Below, piece by piece: positions 35,630 to 47,179 of a stretch of DNA of 64,000 nucleotides. How positions within the stretch are numbered: the stretch's first letter is position 1; each line of letters begins with the position of its first letter. Under the pieces are notes generated by a model. The model was given only the letters and a program-made list of their open reading frames with translations. It made no database searches and was not told the DNA's origin. This stretch comes from Rhodeus uyekii (taxonomy: Eukaryota; Chordata; Actinopteri; Cypriniformes; Acheilognathidae). The stretch covers positions 2,035,001 to 2,099,000 of the forward strand of contig JAWRVZ010000041.1 in assembly GCA_037043235.1 (NCBI GenBank), read 5' to 3'. The translations under genes and the position numbers were made by a program.

Positions 35630-37612
35630 GTTGTTTATAATTAATATAAATCTAATTAAAAAGCATGTTATTAAAAAAAATTATATATATATATAAAAAA
35701 AATAAAAATGTACATAAAATAAACCTCATTTACAAAAATAAGGTTTATATAAATTTTTATTCTTATTTTCTTAGATTATTATTATTATTATGAAGCTTGT
35801 TTCTGCCACTGAATAAAAAATAAGAAAGGTAATTTTGACATCTCAGAATTGCGAGAAGTCATTGTAATTATCTTTTTACTTAAAAAAAAAAAAAATCCAT
35901 GGTGTACACAAGTTTCTATACACTAACAGCTAATCAAATCTCCCTCAGCTGCACAGAAGACTGCTGTATGATGATTTCAGGGGGGTGGGAGAGCCTCTCT
36001 CTGAACCGGGAGTGTTTTCTCAAGGTTTAGTTGCGCGAGGACGTCTGCTGCTGACCCTCACTCCCCCGGACATGGCAGCTGATGTCCACAGACCCCTCGC
36101 ACAGGGCATGGTGCTCCAACCCCTGCTCTCCTTCCAGGACGGCACACCTCCCGCCAACTCTAAACTGGAGGTTTGTAGAAGATCAGTGGATGGATGAACT
36201 GAACCAGTTCCTTGTTATAAGCTTAAACACTTTGTAGATGACTGATCGTTTTCTCTTCCATAGTTCTCTGGGCTTCAGGCTGCTCTGCCCCCTGCTGTTC
36301 ACCTGCTGACACTGTCTCAGTGGGATAAAGACTCAGTTCTGCTTAGGCTGGAACATCAGTATCAGGCCAAAGAGAGCAAAACACACTCGCAGCCCGTTAC
36401 GGTCAACTTGCAGGTAACACTCACATTTCATTCCCACCTACACACTTCCAGTAAATCCTGCTGTAGTTAAACTGTTTGTGTTTCAAAGGGAACAAGGGTC
36501 TCAGAACAAACATCCAAAATAGTTGTGGTGCCATGCGAGATCCTACCGCCCTCTAGAATCTTAGCAAGATCAATTGTTCTTACTCTCTCATAGATCTTTC
36601 TAGAAAAGAGCTCATCTGCTAGCTTGGGCTTTTAGGTTAACTGAAAGCTTTTAGTTTCAGTACTGCAACGCAAGTAATTTAATATACATTAGATGTAATG
36701 AAAGTGCTGGGAATAAGGAGACACTTTTTTTATTCCCACCTACACACTTCCAGTAAATCTCGCTGTAGTCAAGCATGTTCATGGTTTTCATTATTAAGAA
36801 TTGGCATTTCTAAAAAACGTTCTCGTCCAATGGACCCTTCTCATTTCCAGGATTCTCAGAAGCAGGAATTGTCATAGTTGTACAAGCGTTTATAGCGGTG
36901 AACAGAAACTACAACAAATCTAAGTTTTGCATACTTATTCGGTCAGAAGAGAGAAAGATGTAATTTTTGCCATCATGGTTTTAGAAACACTTACTGCCAA
37001 GATAATAAAACCTTAAAGTATAGTCTTGTATACAATTATTATTCTTTTTAATAAGTCAGTCAATTGATTATCTTTGGGATCCAAAGTGTAAATGATCTGG
37101 CATGACTAGAATTAATAGATTAAATTAAAATGTATGATGTAATTATTTTTTATTTACTACTAATTTTACGAAACACTTGAACTATACCTCTTGTCAACAT
37201 AGTTTGTTTATTTTAAGTATAGTTTCTATAGTGCCTTATGTATATGGTAGATTAATAAAAACCAACAGATAATGAATGATTTTAATGCTGATAAATCTTC
37301 TCTGTGTGTGCAGAAGCTGTTTTCTTCTCTTGAGGTGCTCGGTGCATCTGAGATGAGTCTAGGGGCAAATCAATGGAAAGATGACATGAACCGCCTGAAG
37401 TGGAACACGGGTACAAATTACTCTAGTAACAATGGTTAATTACTTTTAATTTTATCTGAAAGCTCATTAGTTAAAAGAATGCTTGATGTGTTTATCTTTC
37501 AGAAAAGAAATCAAAGCCCCTTCCTCTCCATGTCAGAGACCCCTCACCATGGGAAGTGACTCTAAACCCAATGGAGATCCGCACTTTCCTGTTACGGGTA
37601 CGACAGCTGTAG
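27878..37612 (+). CDS. man2b1: Lysosomal alpha-mannosidase (MAN2B1), 983 aa, 22 exons
   Basis: Glycoside hydrolase family 38 enzyme that trims alpha-mannose from N-glycans in the lysosome. Exons: 27878-27970, 28886-28988, 29253-29426, 29846-30039, 30115-30247, 30373-30518, 30603-30802, 31604-31724, 31822-31900, 31981-32090, 32259-32366, 32675-32791, 32874-33056, 33721-33818, 34064-34306, 34417-34518, 34857-34944, 35195-35275, 35949-36170, 36264-36413, 37314-37410, 37503-37612; the sum is 2,952 nt, exactly in frame. A hydrophobic signal peptide covers about residues 1-20. Zinc-site motif HTHDDVGW starts at residue 48. The nucleophile is Asp174 in AWHIDPFGHARE. QHHDAVSGT (HHD 423-425) supplies the remaining metal ligand. 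FYTDSNGRE, AGNYYPINSR and the C-terminal PMEIRTFLLRV match the family. Length is near the human enzyme (about 1,010 aa). Intron 17 uses a GC donor. Convergent with trmt1. Confidence 0.97.
30827..31535. mobile_element. Tigger-like MITE in man2b1 intron 7
   Basis: Inverted termini CAGTAATACCTTGAGATA and TATCTCAAGGTATTACTG (with one mismatch) are flanked by TA. The body has repeated CTCGTATCTCAAA units near both ends and no coding capacity. It makes up most of intron 7 and carries an inserted hAT-type end at 31140. Confidence 0.8.
31140..31215 (+). mobile_element. hAT-type terminus nested in the Tigger-like MITE
   Basis: CAGGGGTGGCCAACCCGAGG then CTCGCGAGCCGCGAGTGGCT resembles the left end of the complete hAT MITE at 39072 (CAGGGGTCGGGAACC, GGCTCGCGAGCC). 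No matching right terminus is seen, so it is truncated or highly diverged. Confidence 0.5.
35551..35673. repeat. AT-rich inverted repeat in man2b1 intron 18
   Basis: The left arm TAATAACATGCTTTTTTTAA is mirrored by the right arm ending TTAAAAAGCATGTTATTA, and TTATAAACA pairs with TGTTTATAA around a TA-repeat centre. It could extrude as a hairpin; it is probably a short foldback element. Confidence 0.7.
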
Positions 37613-38341
37613 AAATCACAGATCACTGTAAGAGCCAATCAGAGTGTCGCATTGGAGACTCTAAACCCGCCCTGTCACTCATTCATTAAGAGCTGAACTT
37701 GACTACATAGGTTTGATGATTCTGTATTTCAGTTGCATAATCCAAAACGTTATCATGCAATTTTTTTCATTTTCAAAATATGCGTATTCTTTAAACTGCA
37801 CTGAGCCATATGTTCATACAATTGTACGTGATCTACAAGAACTTCTACAATAATCTCATGAGTTGTTTAGGTTTGCAACTGGCCAAATCAGCTTGTTTTT
37901 CTTCCTAAATTCCATCTCCTAAAATTAATTTGTGCAATAATTTTGATTGTATTTTTCTACTGTGCCTTTCATATAAAAATAAACAATTAATAAATAAATT
38001 AAATATGGCATAAATGCAATGACCTGAAATAAACTGTTTTTTAATTGTGTACCGCTCAGGCTTGATACATTACAAAAAAAACATTTACAGTATTTAGCCA
38101 GGTGAAAATAAAACATTCTGAAAGCTATTTCCTTACTTGTGGACTGCTGGGTAAATTAAACTTCCCTCGTATAAATTCATTTAACATAAAACAAGCTTTA
38201 GGAGCAATTCTGTACAGACCTTGTGAACAGAAGTGTAGACATTCAGACAGCGAAGAGAGATTTAATTTACAAGTCATACAGTCTCAGTCTTCAACCAGCC
38301 ATCACAGCAGTGCGATGTACATCCCGTAGTGAGAGAACCAA
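37613..38341. other. Shared convergent 3' region of man2b1 and trmt1
   Basis: 729 bp separate the two stop codons. A plus-strand poly(A)-signal cluster lies at about 37975-38000 (ATAAAAATAAACAATTAATAA). No other gene is seen. Confidence 0.55.
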
Positions 38342-41300
38342 TTAGTCCATCTTGTCCTCATTGGCTTCTTGTTCAAGCTCATGTGAATAGCAGCATTTGT
38401 CTCCATGTGAACATGTTCCCTAAAAAAGAAAGAATGGCTTTCAGAGGTAAAAACAGATACTGTGAGTTAATGTATGATTTGTTGGTTACACATGTGATTC
38501 ATTTAAAAATGACTTTTTAAAGCCTCACTTATGTTGATACGCATCATGAAATATTTTTTGGAGTCTACTAGGTTTTCATGCTAGGTTTATCTCTCTTCCC
38601 AGTCTGTCAGTAAAGCTCTGTTTAGTTCCCGTCTCTAATGAAGCCCCTCCTCAAAAAAACAGTGTGCTCTGATTGGTCGGCTGGACCAGTCATATGCCAA
38701 ACACACTCAAAGCAGTTGACACCTTTATCATAACCGTGAGTAACTAACGCAACTCAACCAGGCCTCACCTGCTATGTGTGTTTCTAGTGACCTGGGTTAC
38801 ATTTGGGAAGGAATGATTTAAACTGAGGAACATTGTGCTGTGTATTCAGAAAACTTAACTACAACTGAGGTATTTTAAGGAGTTCAGAAACTTTGATTTC
38901 TCATATAAAGAATAACTTCCTTTGGACTGGACTTTGTAACTGCAGATCTTCAAACAACAACATTAGACACTAAAGAAAGTTGAAAATATAAGAGGTCCTC
39001 TTTGATTTGGAAAATTAAAAAGAAAAACTCCTAATAAAGCAATATTTTTGATTGTCTCTGAAACCCCTATAACAGGGGTCGGGAACCTATGGCTCGCGAG
39101 CCATATATGGCTCTTTTGATGGCTGCATATGGCTCTTGACACCGCCGCCCCGCCCTCCCCCTCCAGCCGACAGATCGCTTGCTCGCTCCGTTACTTCCGC
39201 GTTTGGAGGACAGGCAGATCGCGCCGCCGTCACCCCCCCGGTCGACAAATCGATCGACAGGACAGGACTATGGCTCTACACAGCTTCAAGTTACAAAAAA
39301 AAAAAGTGGGTATATGGCTCTCTCAGACAAAAAGGTTCCCGACCCCTGCCCTATAATATACTGAATTCAAGTGAACGTACCTTTCGAAACCTCTTGCATG
39401 GGAGGCTCTTGAGTTGAGAGGAATCTGTGATCGGTTTCTTTCTTTTACCCTGAAAATGTTTTCGTTTGTCCTCCAGCTCAGAAGAGATTCCTCCACTAAA
39501 TACAAGAGGTAGTAAATAAAGATGATTCACACCAAGATCAATTGAAAGACTATGTTTTGACAAAAGAACAGAAGTAGTATGACTAACCCAGCTCTGGCAC
39601 GTGCTTTGGGTCCCCAGTTGGCCTGTGGGTTCTCCTGGAAACGCGTGAGGTGACGCTTCCGTGACTGAGGGTTTGCGTCCTCTCTGATCTCAAAGCAGGC
39701 CTGAAAACTAACCAAGAAAATGAAGATTGAGTAATAAAGTTGAATTAAACTAAAAGGCACAGCAACAGATATGACAGAGACTATAATATAGCATGTAAAA
39801 CAGCCATCAGACGGATTAACATAAGGCGTTTGATACATACGTTGGCTCTTTGGAGAGAATGCGGTGGGCAGGACTGGTTTCTGAGAGCCGCTCTCTCTTC
39901 ACCGGGTTGGACTTTTCCTGAGGAATAAGCAAACAGAAACTACATTAAAAAAAGAACTTTTGTGGAGGATCTTCTGGGTGGACGGCGATCACTCACCCAG
40001 CAGCGCATGATATCCCATAACACCCCGGCGGGAGCATCTGTCTTCACAGCATTCTTACAGGCGTGAGAGAAAGACACTCTGTACCCAGCGTGCAGGAGAG
40101 CGGACCTACACAACAGAAAGAAAGTGAGGACAAACTGCATTGTACAAATATAGTGTGTTATTGAAAACAACAGTTTCTAATTTATTCCTGTGATGCAAAG
40201 CTGAATCTTCAGGTGCAACAAGATCCTTCAGAAATCAGTCTGTTATTTGATACTCAAGAAACATTTCTTATCATCAATGTTGAAAACAGTTGTGCTGCTT
40301 AAGATTTTGGTGAAAATTGTGATACTTTTCAGGATTCTTTAATAAACAGAATAGCATTTATTTGAAATAGACAACTTTTATAACATTATTTGCTGAATAA
40401 AAGTCAAAATTCAAGCTTTTGAAGATAAAGTTATAGTGAGTTCACCTGAATTGCAGCATGGGCGGCGTGTTGCAGTGAACTGTGCTGCTCAGATGATCTA
40501 AAGCATAGTACAGAGGAACATCCTGCAGCTCCTGAAACACACATCGTTCTCTATTCAATGTACCAAATCTGTTACTTCCTGGAGACATTTAAGGTGTTAT
40601 AATTGTGTTGATGATTATTAATGTTAAGTTAATAATGACTGACCTCGGTCACCATGCTAAGCACCCCTTCAATCCGCTTGGACGTTCTGAAGCGAGTGGG
40701 GTTCCCTGAAACGGCATCCAGAATCTTCTGAACAAATGTAATGTCATGAAGAGGCTCCGCCCAGACCGGACCGCCCAACTAGACACACAGAAATCAAAAC
40801 GAGGAAGGATTAATAGTTCATGTTGAACTATACTAAAGCATGTCAGTTGGTTTCATACCAATTACAATCCCAGCCATTACAATAAGTTGATACTTCTTCA
40901 TGTTATGGCAGATAACTGATAAATGGCTCATATTAAAATGCTATACTGTTTTGTCAAAATAAATAAAAAAGATAAAATTACAACCAATAATTTTTAAACA
41001 TGGGTTTTTTTGCAGGGGGTTTGTGAGCTGATGAACACCAATTAATTTAAACAGTAGAGCGTGGCACTTGCAACGCCAAGGTCATGGGTTCGATTCCCAA
41101 GGAAAGCAAGAACTGATTAGAATGTCAATGTGTCTCTTGAATGCAAGTCGCTTTGGATAAAAGTGTCTGGTAAATCCATAAATTAAAATAAAACACTTAC
41201 TAAATAGACTATTTAATTGTTTACTTGAAAATTAACCAACCTCAAAAAAACAACAACATGCAAATGTAGTAAAATTACGGAAAAATGTAACTGCATGCTC

Positions 41301-44300
41301 ATTTATAGGTTTATTTTTTCCAATGTTTCAGAAAAAAGATTTAATCACCCTGATAAAGGCTTGTTGCCAAAACACTGGTAAAAATAGACTTGTGAGTGAG
41401 TGTGCAGCTACATTTTTCTCTAACTTACACCTCCATGAAGAGTGTGTTTGCTTCAGTGCTTCATTAAAGAAATGATTAAAAGACAACTTGAAACAGGAGG
41501 TGGTACTTCAAGTAAATATTTTAGGTCAAAGGGTTACGGTTAACAAAAAAAGTTTGGGAATCCCTGATGTACAGTATGAAAAATATTAAGTATTTTATAT
41601 ATAATGCATATAAAATAGAAATAAGAGAAATGAAATGGAACAATTAAATATCTGATATTGACTGATACTGATATATTAAAATAGCTCTAATATCAACATA
41701 ACATAATAATCTGATAATCAACATGGCTTATAAGTAGTGATGCATTATATACACAAGTACATATGTTTTATTTTGTGTAATACACATAAGAGGAGATATT
41801 GATGGTTCAGACCTGGTGTCTCTGCCCGCAGTGTTCACAGTTAGGCCCTACAGGTGGTCCGGTGGCTGCCGAATATTTCATACTGTAACAAACAGGTAAA
41901 TATAAACTTACTGAAACACAATCATACAAAGGCATTGAAAAAAAGTGGAACAGGAGGTCAAAAGATCAATCCTGGAGGTAGAAATACTCACTGGTTGCCT
42001 TGGCTCACCCTCTTCCCCATCCTCTGCAGATGAAACGCACCACAGCCGACACAGTTATACAGCAGCGCCTGCTTACTGCAAAACACACACAATCGATTTA
42101 TTATGTTTCTGAAAAGTCTCGTATGCTTCCCAGGGCTGCATTCATTCAAATAAAAATACAGTAAAATAGTAATATTATTACAACTGAAAATACCTTTTTT
42201 CAATTTGAGTACATTATAAAATGCTATTTATTCCTGTAATGGTAAAGCTACATTTTCAGCAGCAATTGTTTCAGTTACAGCCTTCCTGCAGTTCAAACAG
42301 TAGAGCGTGGCGCTTGCAACACCAAGGTCATGGGTTCGATTCCCAGGGAAAGCAAAAACTGATTTGAATGTCAATGTGTTTCTTGAATGCAATGCAAGTC
42401 TCTTTGGATAAAAGCGACTTTTATGTAAATGCAAATGCATACATGATTTGATACTCAAAAACTATTTATTACTATCATCAATTGTAAAAAACTTCTGCTG
42501 CTTCATATTTCTGTGGAAACCATATTACACATTTTGTTTGCAGGCTTCTCTGATGAATAAAAAGTTCAAAAGAACAGCATTTATTTAAATGGAAGTCTTC
42601 TGCAACATTATAAATATCGTTAATGTTACTTTTGATCAATTTAACATCCTTGCTGAATAAAAATATTAACTGCTTTAAAAAAAAGACATTGACCAAAAAC
42701 TAAAAATATTAAAAACATATTCTCTCTATATACAGTGCATGTGTTACCTTGCAGAGTTTTTGACTACAGCCTGGCCGGTTTTGACCCTGACGAACACACG
42801 GATGTAGAAATCCACACTCACGCTCAAGAGAGGTTCGATGTAACGCTGATGCACGGCTGCTCTCTGATCTAAACTGTGCAGGATAATACGCAGGGCCTAA
42901 AATAAAAAGAAAGAGTGTGAGAAAGACAGTTATGATGAAGAGTTGCCTTCGCTCCATCCATTCACTCACTGCCCGTCTTACCATCTCATGACAGTATTTG
43001 GACTTGATGGACATAGAGCCATATTTGCTGTAGCAGGTCTCTCCGCTGTTTCCAGCCATTACGGCCATGTCCGTACACGTGACGCAAAGCAACCCTGACA
43101 AAGAGAGAGACGGATTACTCGTGTGCATGTTCTTGATAAATTCAAAATGTGCATGTGAAGCAAAAGCTTCAGCGACGGACTCACCTCCTTCACTGACAGC
43201 CTGTACAGCCGCGTCCAGAAACAGTGATGGACTTCCATAGGGATCAAGATCAATGACATCATAGCGTTCCTTCCTTCCTCTTGCCTCATACATCACCATG
43301 CTGGACAGATGGTGTTACAGCAGGATTTAGGACGTAACAGAGTCAGTTGTTACTGTTAACTAAAGCAATTAAAAATCATTTGTGGTCAATTCAATTACAT
43401 TTTCTCATGTATCCAAAGCGACTTGCATCGCATGACATTTTAATCAGTTCTTGCTATATTACATAGAAAAACAATTTACAAAAAAATCAAAACTGAAATT
43501 AAATTAAAGCTATATAGAAATAATTCACAAAACGTAACACTTTACAATAAGTTGTACATGAACTAATAACAAACATTTCTACAGCACTTACATTTATTCA
43601 TTTAGCAGACGCTTTTATCCCAAGCGATTTACAATTTGAATTAATGTTAATCTCAACTATTACTAATAAATTAAGTTCAAAAGTTGTATCCATCACAGCA
43701 ACATTAATGCACACGTAAACTAACATGAACAAGAACATTTTTATTAACTAACATTAACAAAAGTTGATAATGCTGTAAGAATATATTGTTCATTTTAGTT
43801 TGTTAATAAATGCATTAACTAATGTCAATTAAAGAAACCAACAGCTAATTCAAAATACTACAGTGCTTTTTAAAAAAATACTAAAATAACACTTAACAGA
43901 ATAACCAAGACATACTTCAGCTGTAATATGTTATGTTATTATTATTAGCTGTAATATGTTAACACTGTAATAAGTGTTATTTTATAATTATTTAAATATA
44001 TAATAATTATATTTTATAATTATTTAAAATATATATATCAAAAATGTAAAATTTAAGTTTATTCGAAATACAATAACAATAGTTGCAATCATTTAAATAA
44101 CACTAAAATTACAGTTAACAGAATAAGCAAAACATACTTATGTTTGTGAGTGTATGAGCACATACTTGCAATATATAAACAGCAGAGTTGGTGTTTGTAC
44201 CTGGCATCTTTTTGGCTGGCTTGCAGAATGTGGGACACGTTGTTGTGTTGTGCATTGCGGGCGATGAGGGCAGCAGCTTTAGCAGAGTAATCATTGGCAG

Positions 44301-45547
44301 TGATGCTCTTCAGGCCAGGAACCTCCAGAGCAAAGCGTACTGAACGCAGGCCTGACGCCGCCAGACCCTCCAGCACACACAGACCTTGCTAGAGCAAAAC
44401 ACAGAGATAAATCACATTACATTTACTCATCGGCAGATACTCTCAGCCAAAGTGATACAAATCACAGAATATATTTTATATTATATTGCTTTTTAGTGAC
44501 ATTAAAGACACTTTTTTTAGTATGTATTTGTTTATACTTTGGCAATATTGCATGCAAATAAAATGAAAATAAAATCTTTGAAACTGAATGCCGATAAATA
44601 GTGACCAGTGAATTCACAACTAACAAAGAAAAGTGTTTAGAAATGGACTGTGTAATACATTTAACTTACATTTTATTAAAAGTATTATTTTATTATTTTT
44701 TTAATTATTTTATTTAAAAAAACGATTAAAGTTAATTTATACATGTTGAGAACAAATTCACTTCAAATACAAATGACAAAAAACTGGAAGTAAAATGAAA
44801 ATGAACAAACGCAAAAGCTAAATACTATAATAGTATATAAATAATAATAAAATCACACTCTAGCACACACAGACCTCACATCGTTCCCCTACAGATGCAG
44901 AGATGTATTCCTCATCATCAGTCTCTTCTTCCTTATGTTGCTCATTTTCAAGCTGTTCTGATGCTTCCTGATCCACCGTTCCATTCTTCTCCTCTGAGAG
45001 TCGGACCACTACTCTGCCCGTCTCACCCGGGACCAGGATCCGGACACCCCTTTGAGCCAGCTGCTCCCTAGCAAACTCTGTGATCACCGCACACCTGATT
45101 AAAGACAGTACATGGGACGTTTCAAGGCGAGATTAGAAAGCAAAACATCACGGGTTGTCGCACTGGACGGCATACTCACGTTAAATCTCGGTTGAACTCC
45201 TGCACGGGGTTGTAGAACACCTCATTGGCACTTGGGAATAAAATGGCAGCCTTTCCCTCTCTGACAACGGTCTCTCCTGGTAAAAGCCCAGGTTCTGTGG
45301 ATGGAGTCTGACTGCTTTCTGTAGAGATGGAGGGATTGGGGTCTTCCTTTGGTGCTGCTGTGGTTCTGTCTGCACCTGTGTCCTGAGATTGTTCTCCTTC
45401 TTTAAGGCTGTCCATTGCACTGAACTTTTTCAAGACACAACTGCGTCCAGTTGTGAGAATCTGAAGGAAAGACGCTCTCTTCTTAGGAAAGACTAATGAC
45501 AAACTAAGACACCTAAAGGATACCTGAAGTGTAGTTCTTGCTATCAT
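38342..45547 (-). CDS. trmt1: tRNA (guanine26-N2)-dimethyltransferase TRMT1, 675 aa, 15 coding exons
   Basis: Uses S-adenosylmethionine to make m2,2G26 in nuclear/cytosolic and mitochondrial tRNAs. Exons (5' to 3'): 45180-45547, 44875-45094, 44201-44388, 43185-43300, 42982-43094, 42748-42896, 41992-42075, 41813-41882, 40644-40778, 40446-40531, 39997-40105, 39841-39917, 39588-39707, 39381-39495, 38342-38419; 2,028 nt in frame. The basic, hydroxylated N-terminus (about 1-44) before a second Met looks like a mitochondrial presequence. [40 protein letters not shown] (SAM-binding) and DLDPYGSP (276-283, catalytic) are diagnostic. The zinc-binding segment is NCVGCGAF followed by CEHCGQRH. The last two exons join into a CCCH finger (Cys645, Cys653, Cys659, His663; C-x7-C-x5-C-x3-H). 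The ATG follows an acceptor directly, implying a non-coding first exon near 46.1 kb. Confidence 0.97.
39072..39348. mobile_element. hAT-type MITE with 8-bp target duplication, in trmt1 intron 14
   Basis: Perfect 15-bp inverted termini, CAGGGGTCGGGAACC and GGTTCCCGACCCCTG, are bounded by CCCTATAA on both sides (39064-39071 and 39349-39356). An 8-bp duplication and CAGGGG-type ends are hAT hallmarks. The 277-bp, GC-rich body is non-coding. Clean termini and an exact duplication suggest a fairly recent insertion. Confidence 0.88.
40187..40425 (+). repeat. Interspersed repeat family B, copy 2 (trmt1 intron 10)
   Basis: CCTTCAGAAATCAGT, TACTCAAGAAACATTTCTTA, GTTGTGCTGCTTAAGATTTT and GAATAGCATTTATTTG blocks match the other copies. 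Confidence 0.6.
41048..41186 (+). repeat. tRNA-derived SINE, copy 3 (trmt1 intron 8)
   Basis: ACAGTAGAGCGTGGCACTTG head, GGGTTCGATTCCC B box and CGCTTTGGATAAAAGTGTCT tail. It is antisense to the trmt1 transcript. Confidence 0.72.
42215..42660 (+). repeat. Interspersed repeat family B, copy 3, interrupted by a SINE
   Basis: TTATTCCTGTAATGGTAAAG precedes and TACTCAAAAACTATTTATTA follows the inserted SINE; the end TTGATCAATTTAACATCCTTGC is present. It lies in trmt1 intron 6. Confidence 0.6.
42286..42435 (+). repeat. tRNA-derived SINE, copy 4, nested (trmt1 intron 6)
   Basis: AACAGTAGAGCGTGGCGCTT head, GGGTTCGATTCCC B box and CTTTGGATAAAAGCGACTT tail. It splits a copy of another interspersed family whose halves lie at 42215-42285 and 42436-42660, giving a relative insertion order. 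Confidence 0.72.
43589..43640 (-). repeat. SINE tail fragment (trmt1 intron 3)
   Basis: ATTTAGCAGACGCTTTTATC followed by CAAGCGATTTACAA matches the SINE tail without the tRNA head. A second degraded piece lies at about 43395-43450 and a third near 44415-44460. Confidence 0.45.
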
Positions 45548-46082
45548 CTAGCAAAGAAAAGCCTTGTGACCTGTTAACACAAAATTGATTTTAGTTAATA
45601 ATAACTGCTTACAAACTCCCGACACCTTTTGACTGATGAATAGACACACACACAGACACATATATATATGTGTGTGTGTATATATACACACACACGTGCA
45701 CACACACACATATTCTCCTTTTCAGAGGCTAGAAATGACTTTAAGTTTACTCAGATATTAAATTTCCAGTCTTCTCATTTTCCATAACTCTTGGGAACAG
45801 TGCCCAAATAAAATGTCCACCTATTTGTTTCCAATAAAAACCTCAAGACTTCAGTTTTACATTTAAGTCCAGTGTTTCTAAACCTGGGCATCTCCCATAA
45901 CTAGCCATGTTAGCATTACGAATCATCTCGCTTTCCTACTTACCGCTAATTATCCTTCCAAAAAGATACCTTAGCAATGTCATAGCAAATCATTCACGAA
46001 CAAACACAAAGCAGATAGCAAAATGAACAAGAACATAGAGACTTGTCAACTATTAGCTCGTGTGTTTTCAGGGAGAACTCAC

Positions 46083-46200
46083 GTGCGTCTGCTGTATGTG
46101 AACTACGGAAGCCTCGTAGCGATAAACGCCTGACAGAGACGCCAGCTACTGCGCAAGCGCAGAGCAACCTATAGCTAACGCTTCACTGTACAATAAGGGT
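46083..46200 (-). promoter_or_regulatory. trmt1 promoter and probable non-coding first exon
   Basis: A donor (GACGCAC then GTGAGT) ends at 46083-46084 on the minus strand, fitting a 5' UTR exon that joins the acceptor just before the coding ATG at 45547. The exon sequence carries TGCGCAAGCGCA at 46150-46161, a near-palindromic NRF1 site, and an ETS/GABP-like CTTCCG. NRF1 plus ETS sites and no TATA box are typical of housekeeping and mitochondrial-function genes. The exact start site is not visible. Confidence 0.5.
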
Positions 46201-46989
46201 AGTTTCTTCATATTTAGTTTTTTTATATGTATACTACATTTTTATGTATACTGCACATTGCAGAAATTACAGAATGTTATATAATATTTTATTTTATATT
46301 GTTTTTGTATTGACATTACAGACACTTTTTGAGTATGTGCTTGTTCATACTTTTAAAAATATTTAAAAAAATGTGCAACTAAATGCCAGTAAATATTGAC
46401 CAGTAAATTCACAATTAAGAAAGAAAAGTTTTTATAAATGTACTGTTTAATAAACAGACTACTTTCTCTACTCCTTTATATTTCAATGAATTGGTATTAT
46501 GACCTTTAGTGTTATTATGATTATGGTATATATTGATGTGTTTAATATATTTAAAAAAAATGAATACAAGTTTTTATTGGAGGTGTTAGACCACAATAAA
46601 AGATCAGATTACTCAGAATAATGCTTTATTCATTTAATTGCTGTAAGACCTTCGATGATTCAGTTCAACAACAAGCAAAATTGACTGTAGATGTTTTTGT
46701 TTTTATTGGTGAAGTAAGCGTTAAAATGTCTTCTTCTGTGATCCAGAATAGCAGCAGCTGAAAGGTTATTCCTTATTATTAAGGTGAATAACTAGTTCAG
46801 TCAAGGCGAGAAAAAATAACGCAAAAGTAACGTAACGCGTTACTTTTCAAAGTAACTTTCCCCAACACTGGTCACCACAGTACATATTTAACACTTTCCT
46901 AATTCTAGAATTTTATATTGAACATAAATCCCAAGCAAAGTATGCCTTCTGTGAGCAAATGCCACATTCAAACTAATAATCGAATCCAG
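46201..46989. other. Interval between trmt1 and nacc1
   Basis: AT-rich non-coding DNA with one interspersed repeat end (46800-46870). The genes are divergent; no ORF or RNA gene is recognised. Confidence 0.5.
46800..46870 (-). repeat. Interspersed repeat terminus
   Basis: On the minus strand it begins CAGTGTTGGGGAAAGTTAC and continues with AAGTAACGCGTTACG, the layout of a widespread fish DNA-transposon end. Only this end is visible. It lies between the trmt1 and nacc1 promoters. Confidence 0.45.
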
Positions 46990-47170
46990 TCACGCTCTAT
47001 ATAAACACTAATGGTCTACACGCCATATAATCTGACCCCATTAGCGCGACGTGACGGCCATATTTCGAGGCGTTTAGCAGAAGCTCTTCTCCAGTGCGCC
47101 ATGCAGAGCCGCGTTGGCATGCTGAGCGCGTAGCGCCCAGACCCCTCCAGGGCTCCACCTGAGTCTAGAC
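46990..47170. promoter_or_regulatory. CpG-rich segment upstream of nacc1
   Basis: CG-dense sequence containing GCGCGACGTGACGGCCATATTT, that is, a TGACG half-CRE overlapping a YY1-type AAATATGGC on the other strand. It lies just 5' of the polypurine tract. Likely part of the nacc1 or shared trmt1/nacc1 promoter zone. Confidence 0.4.
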
Positions 47171-47179
47171 GCTCCGCAC

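Noticed and set aside
39351..39381. Alternative trmt1 stop giving a C-terminus SLEFSIL
   Set aside because: A strong donor (GTACGT) precedes it, and exon 15 at 38342-38419 supplies the expected CCCH residues in frame, so this is intron read-through.
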